Source: Chloroflexota bacterium
GTDB lineage: Bacteria > Chloroflexota > Anaerolineae > UBA7937 > B3-Chlor
Direction: 5' to 3'
Assembly (NCBI GenBank): GCA_030603665.1
Contig: JAUVXJ010000002.1
Coordinates: 248,001-312,000, forward strand
Length of the DNA stretch: 64,000 bases
This document shows, in pieces, positions 44,235-53,629 of this stretch. The translations under genes and the position numbers were made by a program. Every line of letters starts with the position of its first letter. Position 1 is the first letter of the stretch. The notes below the pieces were generated by a model. The model did no database searches. It was not told where the DNA came from and was given only the letters and a program-made list of their open reading frames with translations.

Positions 44235-46511
44235 ATGTTCTTGAAAGATCGCTTCAGTACTCAGAAAGAAGGTAATACCGTGAGACAAGACACGGTAGTG
44301 CGATGTCTCTGTCTTTCTTTGGTGTTGTTCATCGTGGGTTCGATTGGTTCTGGGCCCAACTCTGTAGACGCAAATGGAAGTACGAATAGAGCAGCTGCAA
44401 GGCAGATAACGTGTAGTGATAGCGATGGTGGCCTGAACTATGGTGTTAAGGGCTGTGTCAAGGGAAGCCGCTGGATCCGTGGTGTATACAGAACCTACGA
44501 ATACTGTGACAATTGTGCAGGAGGAGACTATCGGGGCTATCTGAAGGAATGGTATTGTGACGGAAACCTACCCACACCCAGATACGAAGAATGCTCAGAC
44601 GGCTGCAAAGATGAATGCAGGGATGGTGTTTGCATCAGGTGTGCCAATGGTGTTGTTTCAACCTGTAGTGCTGATGCCAAAATCGGTTGGGGGAGTTGGT
44701 GTACCTCGATTGACAGGTTGTGCTGTTTTGAGCCCAGTTGTGTGGACCGTAGAGGTGATGACTGCTATCCAGTACACAGTGCCTATAGTCAGAGTGACAC
44801 TTATGTTGACAAGATTGCTTATTGTCTTCCCACACTCAAATGGGTTGATTGTGATGTCGGTCCTTGGAGGTGCAACGACGCGAATGATTGTGCTGGTGCT
44901 GTACGAAACTGCCCTAATGACAACTGTTGGGTTCACTCTGGAGAAGTGAACGTCGGAGAGTATCCGAGCCAGACTGCTGCACAATGTTGCGGGGACGACA
45001 TTAGAGAAGTGTATAGTGGTGGCACAGATGAGACCTATGCTTGCTGCGACGGGAGGGACGGTCATGGCAGAAGGCTTGATGGTCCAGAATGTGTCATAGA
45101 CGGAGTCTGCAGAGACAGGACAGTTGCCACGGAGATCTGCGATGATAATATCGACAATGATTGTGACGGGATTGTCGATGAGATTACGAATGAAATCTGC
45201 TATGACAACGCCGATAACGATTGTGATGGCAGTATAGATGAGATTACAGATGAAATATGCGAAGATGATACTGACAATGATTGCGACGGATTCGTAGATG
45301 AATGGTGTGGAGGATGTGCTGAGTCTGATGATGGTAGAGACTACTACGACAGTGGTACTACCATAGGCTTGTCCATTTCAGGGGTTGAGTACGAAACTAC
45401 GGAGAGAGCCGATTATTGTGTGAACAGCAATACACTTCAGGAGTTCTACTGTGATGGCAACTTTGTGGAAGGAGAAGAAGTTGACTGCCATTACGGATGC
45501 CTAGATGGCGCGTGTACCAAGGGGAAAGTGATTCTCTTGAGTTGGGATGGAACCCAAAGAAACCATCTGGCAGAGCTTCTTGCTGCAGGAAAGCTGCCCA
45601 ATCTCCAAAGACTGATTGATGAAGGCCAAATGAGAGACATGGTCATTTTTACGGAAGACTGTCGTTGTGCCAACGACGGCGACAACTACCATACCCTAAC
45701 GGGCCCAGCACACGCCGCAATGCTGACCGGTTATGGATTTCCTGAAACCATGAATCATGCCAACAGGTCAAAGGGTGTAGGAGGGGCGCCAGGAGAATAT
45801 GAATTCAACGACTGCCCAGAATACTGCCCAGAAGGCAGCCCTGTTGAATGCTTTGGACAGCTAGGACCGAACCCTATCCCCAAGGGCTATACCATCTTTG
45901 AAAGACTGAAAGAATTCGATCCCATTATCAAAACAGCTCTTATTACTGGAAAAGACCATCAGTTCTTCCCGTTCCCGGCTTTCACACATGCTGCACCGGC
46001 TTCATGCCACAGCCAATTCTGTGTGTTTGGTGATGGCAATGCAATCGACACCTGCTATCCGACCACTGACGATTCGGAGTATGTCACACCGAGGCTCTTG
46101 GCGTTCATCGAAGAGAACCAGCACTCTCCCTTCTTCCTTTTTGGCCACTATGGGGGACCTGACGTAGAGGGACATATCTACGGGGAGAATTCGCCAGAAT
46201 ACACCAATTCCATCATTAGCGATGATGTGGGAACAGGAGAAATTGTCCGAAAACTGAAGGATCTGGGCATCTACGAAGACACAATCATCATGGTGACCAC
46301 AGACCACGGGTTTGTCGAAAACCGATATGGTCACCATTCGTGTCAGTCATCGACGAAGAATGTCTGGATTGTGAGCAACAGAAGAAGGGTGATTGATAAC
46401 CAAGATGCTATCGCCAAACAGACTTCGATCGTTCCAACAATCTTCGACATTTTTGGCATTGACAAAGATGTCAGTCCTCCTTTTGCTGGGCAATCCTTGT
46501 TAGTTCCATAG
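44235..46511 (+). CDS. Cys-rich exported protein with alkaline-phosphatase-fold domain
   Basis: A protein of up to 758 residues with a signal peptide (CLSLVLFIVGSIG), a Cys-rich N-terminal half containing two SDSDGG/YCDGN-type modules (about 55-130 and 350-430), three 20-residue MopE-like repeats (DNIDNDCDGIVDE type, about 300-357) and a C-terminal domain of the type I phosphodiesterase/alkaline phosphatase superfamily (LLSWDGTQRNHLAELLAAGK near 440, TTDHGFVENRYGHH near 690). GTG 44280, preceded by AGAAGG, is an alternative start. The gene is visibly AT-richer than its surroundings and suggests transfer. Confidence 0.75.
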   Translation: MFLKDRFSTQKEGNTVRQDTVVRCLCLSLVLFIVGSIGSGPNSVDANGSTNRAAARQITCSDSDGGLNYGVKGCVKGSRWIRGVYRTYEYCDNCAGGDYRGYLKEWYCDGNLPTPRYEECSDGCKDECRDGVCIRCANGVVSTCSADAKIGWGSWCTSIDRLCCFEPSCVDRRGDDCYPVHSAYSQSDTYVDKIAYCLPTLKWVDCDVGPWRCNDANDCAGAVRNCPNDNCWVHSGEVNVGEYPSQTAAQCCGDDIREVYSGGTDETYACCDGRDGHGRRLDGPECVIDGVCRDRTVATEICDDNIDNDCDGIVDEITNEICYDNADNDCDGSIDEITDEICEDDTDNDCDGFVDEWCGGCAESDDGRDYYDSGTTIGLSISGVEYETTERADYCVNSNTLQEFYCDGNFVEGEEVDCHYGCLDGACTKGKVILLSWDGTQRNHLAELLAAGKLPNLQRLIDEGQMRDMVIFTEDCRCANDGDNYHTLTGPAHAAMLTGYGFPETMNHANRSKGVGGAPGEYEFNDCPEYCPEGSPVECFGQLGPNPIPKGYTIFERLKEFDPIIKTALITGKDHQFFPFPAFTHAAPASCHSQFCVFGDGNAIDTCYPTTDDSEYVTPRLLAFIEENQHSPFFLFGHYGGPDVEGHIYGENSPEYTNSIISDDVGTGEIVRKLKDLGIYEDTIIMVTTDHGFVENRYGHHSCQSSTKNVWIVSNRRRVIDNQDAIAKQTSIVPTIFDIFGIDKDVSPPFAGQSLLVP
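45132..45302 (+). repeat. Three tandem 60-bp units coding DNDCDG repeats
   Basis: Units start at 45132, 45192 and 45252 (the last shortened) and encode EICxDNxDNDCDGxxDE. The Asp-dense loops resemble calcium or copper-binding MopE-type repeats. Confidence 0.8.
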
Positions 46512-46671
46512 TGTGTTCTTGGTGCTTCCCTCATAGTCTGATAGGACATATCCTACAGAAGATCGGTAAGTCCATTACGTGAAAGACTGTTTCAAGAAAC
46601 AGCAACACGGTGGCACTATGATAGAAGACTTGAGAATGCTGTTTGGTGCTCTGCAATACTGGGTTTGATCA
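46512..46671. other. Intergenic in the AT-richer insert
   Basis: No gene is recognised; base composition is AT-richer than outside. Confidence 0.35.
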
Positions 46672-46990
46672 GTGTTGCTGGGATCTTCTCTAGCCGAGAC
46701 TTCCAGAGGTGCTAAGGTTCCTGAGGGGGAAAGCGATGTTGAGCTTGGTGTTTCATCATCTCCACAAGCGGCTCAAAGCCATGTCGGAGAAGATTTGAGT
46801 GGAAAAATGACTTGCACCGATACTGATGACGAGCACCAAGTACTAGATGCCCAGCTATGTCGGTGGCCGCTGTTGGATTGAACGAAGAGACACAGCCCAC
46901 GAATACTTCGACGAATGTACGAAATGGGATGAACACAAAGGTGACTCAGAGCACTGGTATTGTCATGGGAACACACCTGCAGGCCCGTTC
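46672..46990 (+). pseudogene. Frameshifted second Cys module, truncated
   Basis: The frame from 46672 reaches TCTDTDDEHQ at about 46810 and then stops at 46880. A shift near 46855 restores the module (GGRCWIERRDTAHEYFDECT, then HWYCHGNTP) found in the intact Cys-rich gene. The coding sequence ends near 46990, where it meets the saccharopine dehydrogenase-like shards. It is a broken neighbour of the 44235 gene. Confidence 0.65.
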
Positions 46991-47490
46991 GCCTTGCCGG
47001 AGTGTGACCCGGGGATAGAGCACCGCGTCAACGACGTCCTTGGGCGCCACCCACACTCCACCGACCTCCAACCGCTCTTCGCTGAGCAGCCCCAGATCCT
47101 TGAGCACCGTCACCTTGGCCGCGTCTAACCGTCAATCCAGATCGCTCACACTGGTGGGCGGCGATGGTGCTCCCCTGAACCAGTTGTACCGACTGATCGC
47201 CCCACCTTTACCCCGTCCTTCCTGATAGGGAGCTAGCACTCGCCAGTCGATGACTAGGACCGGGCCACTGATGACCTGCCCTGGCGTGAGCATACCTTCT
47301 GACTCGATCTCGCCTCTCGCGATCAAACGGGCCACGATGGCCCCGGTGAAGGCCGTTGTCCGGGCCATGGATGTGAAGCCCACCACGTCGTCGTAACGAT
47401 CCACCATTTCCATCTTGAGGCGGCAGGGAGCGCTTTCCTACTTCCCTATCGCCTCCACGCGAAAGAGGGTCAGATCCCGCTTCCGAAACG
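46985..47490 (-). pseudogene. Two C-terminal shards of saccharopine dehydrogenase-like genes
   Basis: From 47490 down to about 47235, the frame reads TLFRVEAIGK, then a stop, then MEMVDRYDDVVGFTSMARTT up to QVISGPVL, matching the C-terminus of the intact enzyme. From about 47127 to 46985 the segment AAKVTVLKDLGLLSEERLEV matches the part that should come before it. The order is reversed, so at least two copies were broken and recombined. Neither shard has a start codon in context. Confidence 0.8.
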
Positions 47491-47495
47491 ACATG

Positions 47496-48884
47496 CTAGA
47501 CTGGCATGGTCGCGCCACGCGGTACGATAGTGCCGCTGCCAGGCTGGCCAACAATCTCGCGATCACGGAAGACGACTTCGCCCCGGCGCAGCGTAACATC
47601 AGGCCAGCCGGTCACCTGCCACCCATCGAACGGCGAGTAGTCGCAGTTGGATTTCAGCATGGAGCCCTCGATCGTGAGCGTGAGATCTGGGTCGAAAACT
47701 ACCAAGTCTGCGTCGCTGCCAACGGCAATCGTGCCCTTGCGTGGATAGAGGCCAAAAAGCTTGGCGGCGTTCGTGGAGGTCACCTGGACAAGGCGGCCTA
47801 GCGTGATGCGACCGGACCGCACTCCTTCCGAGTAGAGCATCGGCAGCATAGTATCCAGGTCCGCAACTCCCGGTCGCAGGTTGGCAATATCAAGGCCCGG
47901 ATCGAGCTTGGCAGCCAATGACCAGGGAAAATGGTCAGTACAGACGGTATGCACGACGCCCTGACGAATGCCAGCCCACAGGCTGTCGACATCCTGCTGC
48001 TCGCGCAGCGGCGGCATCCCTACGTACTTTGCCCCATCTTCGTCCTCAAAACGCTCGCGAGTGAGGTGCAGGTAAAGCGGCCGTGTTTCGACATAGACTG
48101 GTAGACCACGGGACTGGGCCTCGGCGCATACGGCTAAGGCGCGCGCCGATGATAAGTGAACGATGTATACAGGCGCACCTGTTGCCTCAGAAAAGGCCAC
48201 CGCCCTTTCCGTAGCCACGACCTCCGAGATCACAGGGCGACTCTCTGCATAATAGCGGAGCGAGGACTTGCCCTCCGCCACCAGCCGTGCTGTCGCGTCG
48301 TCAATCAGGGCAAGGTCCTCGCAATGGATCAGCGTTATCACCCCGCTGTCACCGGCACGCCGCATGGCCTCAACATAGCCGCCAACCTGAGAGTCGAAAC
48401 TCGGGAAGACTGTGAACACCTTGATGCTGTTGCAGCCCACGTCGAGCAACTTAGGGATTTCGTCCAGCACCTGCGGGGTAACGTGCTCAAGCACCGGGTG
48501 CAAGAAGAGGTCGGCGATGGTCTCCTGACGGGCCTTGGCCGCTTCGCGCTCCATCCCGGCCAACGGTGTTTCGCCCGATGCTAGAAAAGTCATGTTGCCA
48601 AGCGTCGTGATACCACCCGATAGCGCGGCAGCGGAGCCGCTGACAAAGCCATCCACCCACTTGGGATCATCGTCTTCTGCTTCTGGGGGGCCCGTCAGGT
48701 GTACATGCGCATCTATGCCACCCGGCAGAACAAACTTGCCCGTTGCGTCAATCTCCAGGTGTCCAGCAAGTACACCCCCAATCTGGGCTATGATACCATT
48801 CGAGATTCCGATATCAGCACAGCCGATCGAGCCAGCAGCGCTCACAATCTCGCCGTGACGAATCACCACGTCCAACATAGCCAT
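47496..48884 (-). CDS. Hydantoinase/dihydropyrimidinase family amidohydrolase
   Basis: A 462-residue amidohydrolase that opens cyclic amides such as hydantoins, dihydropyrimidines or allantoin. Metal ligands are visible in DAHVHLTG (about 60), the carboxylated Lys in NSIKVFTV (about 153), His in TLIHCED and VHLSSA, and Asp in CTDHFPW. The D-form signature fits D-hydantoinase, but the exact substrate is unknown. It follows the saccharopine dehydrogenase-like gene by 115 nt and ends next to the shards at 46985-47490. Confidence 0.88.
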   Translation of the reverse strand: MAMLDVVIRHGEIVSAAGSIGCADIGISNGIIAQIGGVLAGHLEIDATGKFVLPGGIDAHVHLTGPPEAEDDDPKWVDGFVSGSAAALSGGITTLGNMTFLASGETPLAGMEREAAKARQETIADLFLHPVLEHVTPQVLDEIPKLLDVGCNSIKVFTVFPSFDSQVGGYVEAMRRAGDSGVITLIHCEDLALIDDATARLVAEGKSSLRYYAESRPVISEVVATERAVAFSEATGAPVYIVHLSSARALAVCAEAQSRGLPVYVETRPLYLHLTRERFEDEDGAKYVGMPPLREQQDVDSLWAGIRQGVVHTVCTDHFPWSLAAKLDPGLDIANLRPGVADLDTMLPMLYSEGVRSGRITLGRLVQVTSTNAAKLFGLYPRKGTIAVGSDADLVVFDPDLTLTIEGSMLKSNCDYSPFDGWQVTGWPDVTLRRGEVVFRDREIVGQPGSGTIVPRGATMPV

Positions 48885-48999
48885 GTGACACTCCTTCGGA
48901 AGATTCTCATTTCATGTTGGCGCACCCGGAATTGGATACGCCTACTGATTGTGGATGGAGCTGGCGCTCCCCTGCTGCATCGGTGGCGGCCTAACGGCC

Positions 49000-50172
49000 T
49001 CAAGCATCAAGCGTGTCCGTCGTCTCCTCGAAGCGAACGTCGACCGCGGCCAACTCCTCAAGCAATCTATCGAGCAGCGGACCGGTGATCACTTGCTCGG
49101 GCGTCAACAAACCCTTGGCCCCGATCTCACCTTTCGCGATCATGCGTGCGATGATGGCCCCGGTGAAGGCCGTGGTGCGGGCCATGGAGGTGAAACCCAG
49201 CGTCTCGTCGTACCGATCCACCATCTCCATCTTCAGGCGGACGGGAGTCCCGTCCTTCCTGCCCATGGCCTCCACGCGGAAGAGGGTCATCTCCCGCTCT
49301 CCCTCCTCCAGCCTGACGCGGGGATACAGCGCGGCATCGACCAGTCGTTTGGGTGCCACCTTGACGCCGTCCACCTCGACCGGCTCCTCGCTGAGCAGCC
49401 CCAACTCCTTGAGCACCGTTACCTTGGCGGCGTAGCCCGGCCACCGAATCGTCTTCTGCGTGCCTGCCTTCAAGCCCTTCAAAGCCGCCAGGTCCATCAG
49501 CCAGGGCATGAAGCCCTCGTGCCAGGCCTCGCACTCGCCGACACCTACGAAGGACACCGCTTCCACCCCGGAGTAGCGAGGCACCAACTTCAGTTCGCCG
49601 TTCTCCACAACGTGGGCATCCGCCTCCCTCACGGGCAGATGCCGTCCGCCGAAGACAATCTTGTAGCCCAGGGGTGGGGTGGGGTTCTCCGGAATGCCGC
49701 CGCACTTGATGTGTAGCTCGTCCACCTCGTCCAGCTTCTCCACCAGGTATCGAGCCATGATCTCCGTCAAGCCCGGCTCCACGCCACATCCCAGGATCAC
49801 CAGCCCTCTTGCCGTTTCCACCTCTTGCCTAAGCCCGGGAAGCTCCACTTCCGAAGGGCGGGCAAGGTCCACTATAGATCTGCCGGCTGCCACTGCCGCC
49901 CTGATGGCCAACGCAACAGCGTCCCTCGGCAGAGCGCCCACAATGCTATCGAAATCCGCCATCAACCTGGTCGCTGCGCTCTGATCGTCCAAGTCGAGGG
50001 CTACGGTGCAGAGCTTTTCACCGCCCTGCATGCCGCGCAGTTTGGCCTGCGCAGCGTCCAAATGCCCGTGATCGATGTCGCAGAGCGCCACCCGTGATAC
50101 ATCGGGATCCGACATGGCGTTGAACGCCGCCGCCGGCCCCATCAGCCCGCTACCCAGGATCAGGATTCTCAT
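49000..50172 (-). CDS. Saccharopine dehydrogenase-like oxidoreductase
   Basis: A 390-residue NAD(P)-dependent enzyme. The Rossmann motif is GSGLMG at residues 7-12, followed by an ALCDIDH acidic end that favours NAD over NADP. The C-terminal domain contains TSMARTTAFTGAI and LLTPEQVITGPL. Relatives act on amino-acid adducts such as saccharopine or on opine-like compounds, and the actual substrate cannot be stated. Shards of closely related copies lie at 43788 and 46985, showing past amplification. It belongs to the lower end of the hydantoin/peptide cluster. Confidence 0.85.
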   Translation of the reverse strand: MRILILGSGLMGPAAAFNAMSDPDVSRVALCDIDHGHLDAAQAKLRGMQGGEKLCTVALDLDDQSAATRLMADFDSIVGALPRDAVALAIRAAVAAGRSIVDLARPSEVELPGLRQEVETARGLVILGCGVEPGLTEIMARYLVEKLDEVDELHIKCGGIPENPTPPLGYKIVFGGRHLPVREADAHVVENGELKLVPRYSGVEAVSFVGVGECEAWHEGFMPWLMDLAALKGLKAGTQKTIRWPGYAAKVTVLKELGLLSEEPVEVDGVKVAPKRLVDAALYPRVRLEEGEREMTLFRVEAMGRKDGTPVRLKMEMVDRYDETLGFTSMARTTAFTGAIIARMIAKGEIGAKGLLTPEQVITGPLLDRLLEELAAVDVRFEETTDTLDA

Positions 50173-50282
50173 TCAGATGTCCTTCTTCATCACCAAATCG
50201 CCCAGGCACGATGGGAAAGCACCTACAGGCAAGCGGGTGTGCGTCACATAGAGCTTACCCCTCAGCGAAAAGCGACGCTCAC

Positions 50283-51329
50283 TCAGATCCGCCATTCCCC
50301 ACCCTGGATCACCAGCCTGCCATCCAGCAGCAGGTCAGGTTGAGGGATCACAAAATCCTCGTGCAGGTCCGCAACGACGGTGCCTCCCATGTGGGAGCTG
50401 TCTCCGATGGCCAAGTGCACCGTGCCCTTGATCTTCTCCGCCTCCAACACGTTGTCCGGCTGCTTCGCGTTGGGGTTGGTGCCGATGCCCAGCTCAGCCA
50501 GGTTGCGGCGGGCTCGATGCGTGTCGTCGTCCACACCAAGTTGCAGCAGCTCCCTGAACTCATCCCCTACTTTGCCTCCCCCTTCCAGCGCAGTCACCAG
50601 ACCTCCTTCGAACTGGAAGACCATGTCCTCGATGAGATTGGGATACCAGCCCGCCTGGGCAACGATCACACCCTCGGCAGTGCCCTCCAGCGGCGCGGCA
50701 TAGGCCTCCCCCGCCGGTAGATTGCTCCAGGCAGCCCTCTCCGCGCACAGCCCGGTATCCACATCCCCCTCTCGACCGGCTAGGCTGAAGGTTATGTCTG
50801 TTCCGCCCGGCGAGCGCACCGTGGCCCTCTCCGTCGCGGTGACCAGTTGGGCCAGCTTCTCCGTGTCCTCCGCCACCTGACCGTAGTCCACCGACATGGG
50901 CCCACCCGGGTGGAACATGCGGGCCTCGAACCCCGGCATGCTGGCGATGCGGGTTCCTGCGTTGGTGGCCTCGGCCCTGGCGTTGGTATGAGAGAGGGAA
51001 TAGTTGACAATGGCGATGAGCACGTCGGCCTCTCGCATCTTCTCCGTGAGAGCCTCTCCAGGCTCCTTCCCATGTTGACCCACCGACGGATAAGGATAGA
51101 ACTCGACAATGCAGTCGGGATAGGCCTCCCGGGCGATCTCTGCCACCATCCTGGCCAACATGGAGCGCTCCAGCTGGTCCATCAGGTTGGAAGGGTCTTT
51201 GTCAGGCCAATGTTCCAGGGTGGGAGGGTCGGCCACCACCAGCAGCCTCTCTCCCTCCTTCAGTCCCATGTTGACTCCCAACATGCTGAGCACGCCCTCT
51301 TCGATGAGCTTTCTCTCCGGCCAACCCAT
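50283..51329 (-). CDS. M29-like aminopeptidase
   Basis: A 348-residue protein related to thermophilic metallo-aminopeptidases of family M29. The metal-site blocks are NLPAGEAYAAP (about 213) and ELGIGTNPNA followed by GTVHLAIGDSSHMGG (about 282-312). This family removes N-terminal residues from peptides. It lies after the intrinsic terminator that follows the EthD gene, so it may be independently transcribed, 110 nt before the dehydrogenase gene. A second, more distant paralogue is at 62430. Confidence 0.82.
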   Translation of the reverse strand: MGWPERKLIEEGVLSMLGVNMGLKEGERLLVVADPPTLEHWPDKDPSNLMDQLERSMLARMVAEIAREAYPDCIVEFYPYPSVGQHGKEPGEALTEKMREADVLIAIVNYSLSHTNARAEATNAGTRIASMPGFEARMFHPGGPMSVDYGQVAEDTEKLAQLVTATERATVRSPGGTDITFSLAGREGDVDTGLCAERAAWSNLPAGEAYAAPLEGTAEGVIVAQAGWYPNLIEDMVFQFEGGLVTALEGGGKVGDEFRELLQLGVDDDTHRARRNLAELGIGTNPNAKQPDNVLEAEKIKGTVHLAIGDSSHMGGTVVADLHEDFVIPQPDLLLDGRLVIQGGEWRI

Positions 51330-51390
51330 AAGAACCTCCTAATACTTGCATCGTGCGGCTATGCCGCCGACAAAACAGTTTCACGCCACG

Positions 51391-51416
51391 AAAAGCGGGC
51401 GCCCGCCGGCGCCCGC
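51391..51416 (-). terminator. Intrinsic terminator of the hyu-dpp transcript
   Basis: GCGGGCGCC and GGCGCCCGC form a perfect 9-bp stem with a 4-nt loop and are followed by TTTT on the minus strand. It lies between the EthD gene and the second aminopeptidase gene, so the long transcript probably ends here. Confidence 0.8.
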
Positions 51417-51606
51417 GCCTACTATCCTGCTTAGCACGCACCCTTCGGCAGATAGACCAAAGGGGCACGTCCCCGTCCTCGGCCCACAAGCGGGCTGTCT
51501 CGCCAAAGACGAAGCGATTTCAGCCTCCGCGAAGACCATCCTGCCCCGGATCGGCGAGCGTGTTCCTCCGCCGACCATGGTTCCGGCAGACACATGGCGC
51601 ACGGAC

Positions 51607-51930
51607 CTACTCGCTGGATTCCGATATCACCTCCTCGGAGATGAGGAATATCGGATCGGCGATGCGCTCCAGCGATTTCGCCAGCCCAGCCTGATAGTCG
51701 GGATCGAAGAAAGCCTTCTCAAAGGTCTCCATGTCGGGAAAGTAGGCTTCGGTCATGTATCGGTAAGGGGTATCGTCCATCTTCCAGGCGCGCCTGATAG
51801 CGTAGAAATCGCTCTTGATCACGCCCGGTATGGCCATGTTGCTCTCTTGATGGGTAGTAGTGCGCCACTCGATGAATTCATCATGATCGGCGCCGGGCGG
51901 TAGGTTGTAGACTACAGTCAGCTTAATCAT
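51607..51930 (-). CDS. EthD/dimeric ferredoxin-like domain protein
   Basis: A 107-residue soluble protein of the EthD fold (MIKLTVVYNLPPGADHDEFI, ending FLISEEVI). EthD proteins assist monooxygenases or bind small aromatic compounds, and several are found in catabolic clusters. It begins 11 nt after hyuB and is followed by the terminator at 51391, so it is the last gene of that transcript. Its exact role is unknown. Confidence 0.8.
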   Translation of the reverse strand: MIKLTVVYNLPPGADHDEFIEWRTTTHQESNMAIPGVIKSDFYAIRRAWKMDDTPYRYMTEAYFPDMETFEKAFFDPDYQAGLAKSLERIADPIFLISEEVISESSE

Positions 51931-51941
51931 CGTGCTCGCCC

Positions 51942-53618
51942 CTATGTGCTCGCGCTGCGCTTGTCTAGACCATAGTACTTGTTCGCCTGCTCTTCCGTGA
52001 TGTAGCCGTCCTTCAGGTCTTGTTTAACCAGCTCCAGGGGGCGCTCCATAGGGTCGCCCCAGCCAGCCCCTGTACCGGTCATCACCTGGATCACGTCGTC
52101 CGTGTTCAAGGTCAAGCCGCTTACGACCGAGTAGCGCTCAGTCTCACCGTTGGCTCGCACGATGAGCACGTGGTTGGGCGAGCCCAGCTGCCCCCCCTTC
52201 AGGGGCCACGGTGGAACTTTGCAGCGGGTGTAGGCCACCGTCAGCCAGGCGTTGTCCGACTTGATGCGATAGTCAATCCGCACACCCTTGCCGCCCCGAT
52301 GGAATCCAGCTCCGCCGTCCTCGTCGTGGAAACTGAGAAAGTCGACCGTCACTCCGTAGCGCGCCTCGGCCACCTCGGCCGGGCAGTTGTAGGTCTCCCC
52401 ATGCAGACCGGAGAACTGGCCAGGGTTGCCGTCAGAGGTCGGCGACCCGCCCCAGCCGCCCAGCTCAGGCTCGATCACCGCGTACGCCCGGCCAGTGTCA
52501 GGATGAGTGCCTCCAAAAAGCGTGCCGCATACTGAAGCGAACCCACCAGCGGGCAGCAAGTCCGGCATCTGTTCGGCCAGGCATCGCCAGATCAGATCGT
52601 GCAGTCTGATGGTGATCTCATAGTAGATGCCCTGGGCCGCCGGGTGGATGGGATCGAAGACGCTTCCGTGACGCGTCAGGACTTTCAGGGGACGGAAGGT
52701 GCCACCGTTGCTCAACCTGTCCGGCGAGACGATCCCTTTGAAGGCGATCTGGCAGGCCACAACGGCTTCGTCCCTACTCATGTTGAAGGGGCCCGGATCC
52801 TGATCTGGATTGTCCCGAAGATCGACGATGAACTCGTCGTCTGTGATCTCCACCGTCACCACATAGTCCGGCCCCTGGTCTTGTTCTTCCACCAGGTGGT
52901 ACTTGCCCTTGGGCAGGCGCCCGAGCGCGGCCAGGGTGACCTGCTCGCCATAGTCCAGGTACTCTTCGACGGCGTGCAGGAAAACATCCTTCCCGTACTT
53001 GTTCACTATCTCCAGCACCCTGCGTTCGCCCACCCGCACCGAAGCCACTCCAGCCCACAGATCGCCCGTCAGGAAGTCGGGCATGCGACAGTTGGAGGTG
53101 AGGATGTCGAACACGGACTGGATGGGCTCGCCGCGGGAAATGAGCTTGACCGCAGACAGGATCATCCCCTCCTGGAAGATCTCCGTCGCGTCGGTGGACA
53201 TGCTGCCGGGCACCATGCCGCCCACGTCGTTCCAGTGGGCGATGTTGGCGGTCCAGGCCACGAGATCTTGGCCCGAAAAGACCGGCATGACCAGTATCAC
53301 GTCGTTCAGATGCGTCACCCCGCCGGTGTAGGGGTCATTGGTGATGAAGATGTCGCCCGGCTCGATGTCCCCTGGCTGGCTGAACTTCTCTATCACCCGC
53401 TTGACGGTCTTGTCCAGCACTCCAACAAAGGCCGGGATGCCGGCCCCCGAACCGGCCAGCTCGCCGTCCTTGTCGGTGATCCCGGTGCCCATGTCGAGCA
53501 CTTCGTAGATGATGGCGCTCATGGCCGTGCGGCGGAGGGCACCGAACATCTCGTCAGCAGCCGCCTGTAGCGAGTTCTGGATGATCTCAACGGTTATTGG
53601 ATCGTAGCTCTCATTCAT
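51942..53618 (-). CDS. hyuB: Hydantoinase/oxoprolinase subunit B
   Basis: A 558-residue subunit of the ATP-dependent hydantoinase/oxoprolinase family. The N-terminus follows the family pattern (DPITVEIIQNSLQAAADEMF), with IFITNDPYTGGVTHLNDV near 95 and a glycine-rich GGWGGSPTSDG around 395. HyuB acts with HyuA to hydrolyse or open cyclic amides; relatives include 5-oxoprolinase and N-methylhydantoinase. The substrate here is not fixed. It is 11 nt after hyuA and 11 nt before the EthD gene. Confidence 0.93.
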   Translation of the reverse strand: MNESYDPITVEIIQNSLQAAADEMFGALRRTAMSAIIYEVLDMGTGITDKDGELAGSGAGIPAFVGVLDKTVKRVIEKFSQPGDIEPGDIFITNDPYTGGVTHLNDVILVMPVFSGQDLVAWTANIAHWNDVGGMVPGSMSTDATEIFQEGMILSAVKLISRGEPIQSVFDILTSNCRMPDFLTGDLWAGVASVRVGERRVLEIVNKYGKDVFLHAVEEYLDYGEQVTLAALGRLPKGKYHLVEEQDQGPDYVVTVEITDDEFIVDLRDNPDQDPGPFNMSRDEAVVACQIAFKGIVSPDRLSNGGTFRPLKVLTRHGSVFDPIHPAAQGIYYEITIRLHDLIWRCLAEQMPDLLPAGGFASVCGTLFGGTHPDTGRAYAVIEPELGGWGGSPTSDGNPGQFSGLHGETYNCPAEVAEARYGVTVDFLSFHDEDGGAGFHRGGKGVRIDYRIKSDNAWLTVAYTRCKVPPWPLKGGQLGSPNHVLIVRANGETERYSVVSGLTLNTDDVIQVMTGTGAGWGDPMERPLELVKQDLKDGYITEEQANKYYGLDKRSAST

Positions 53619-53629
53619 GGAACTCCTCC

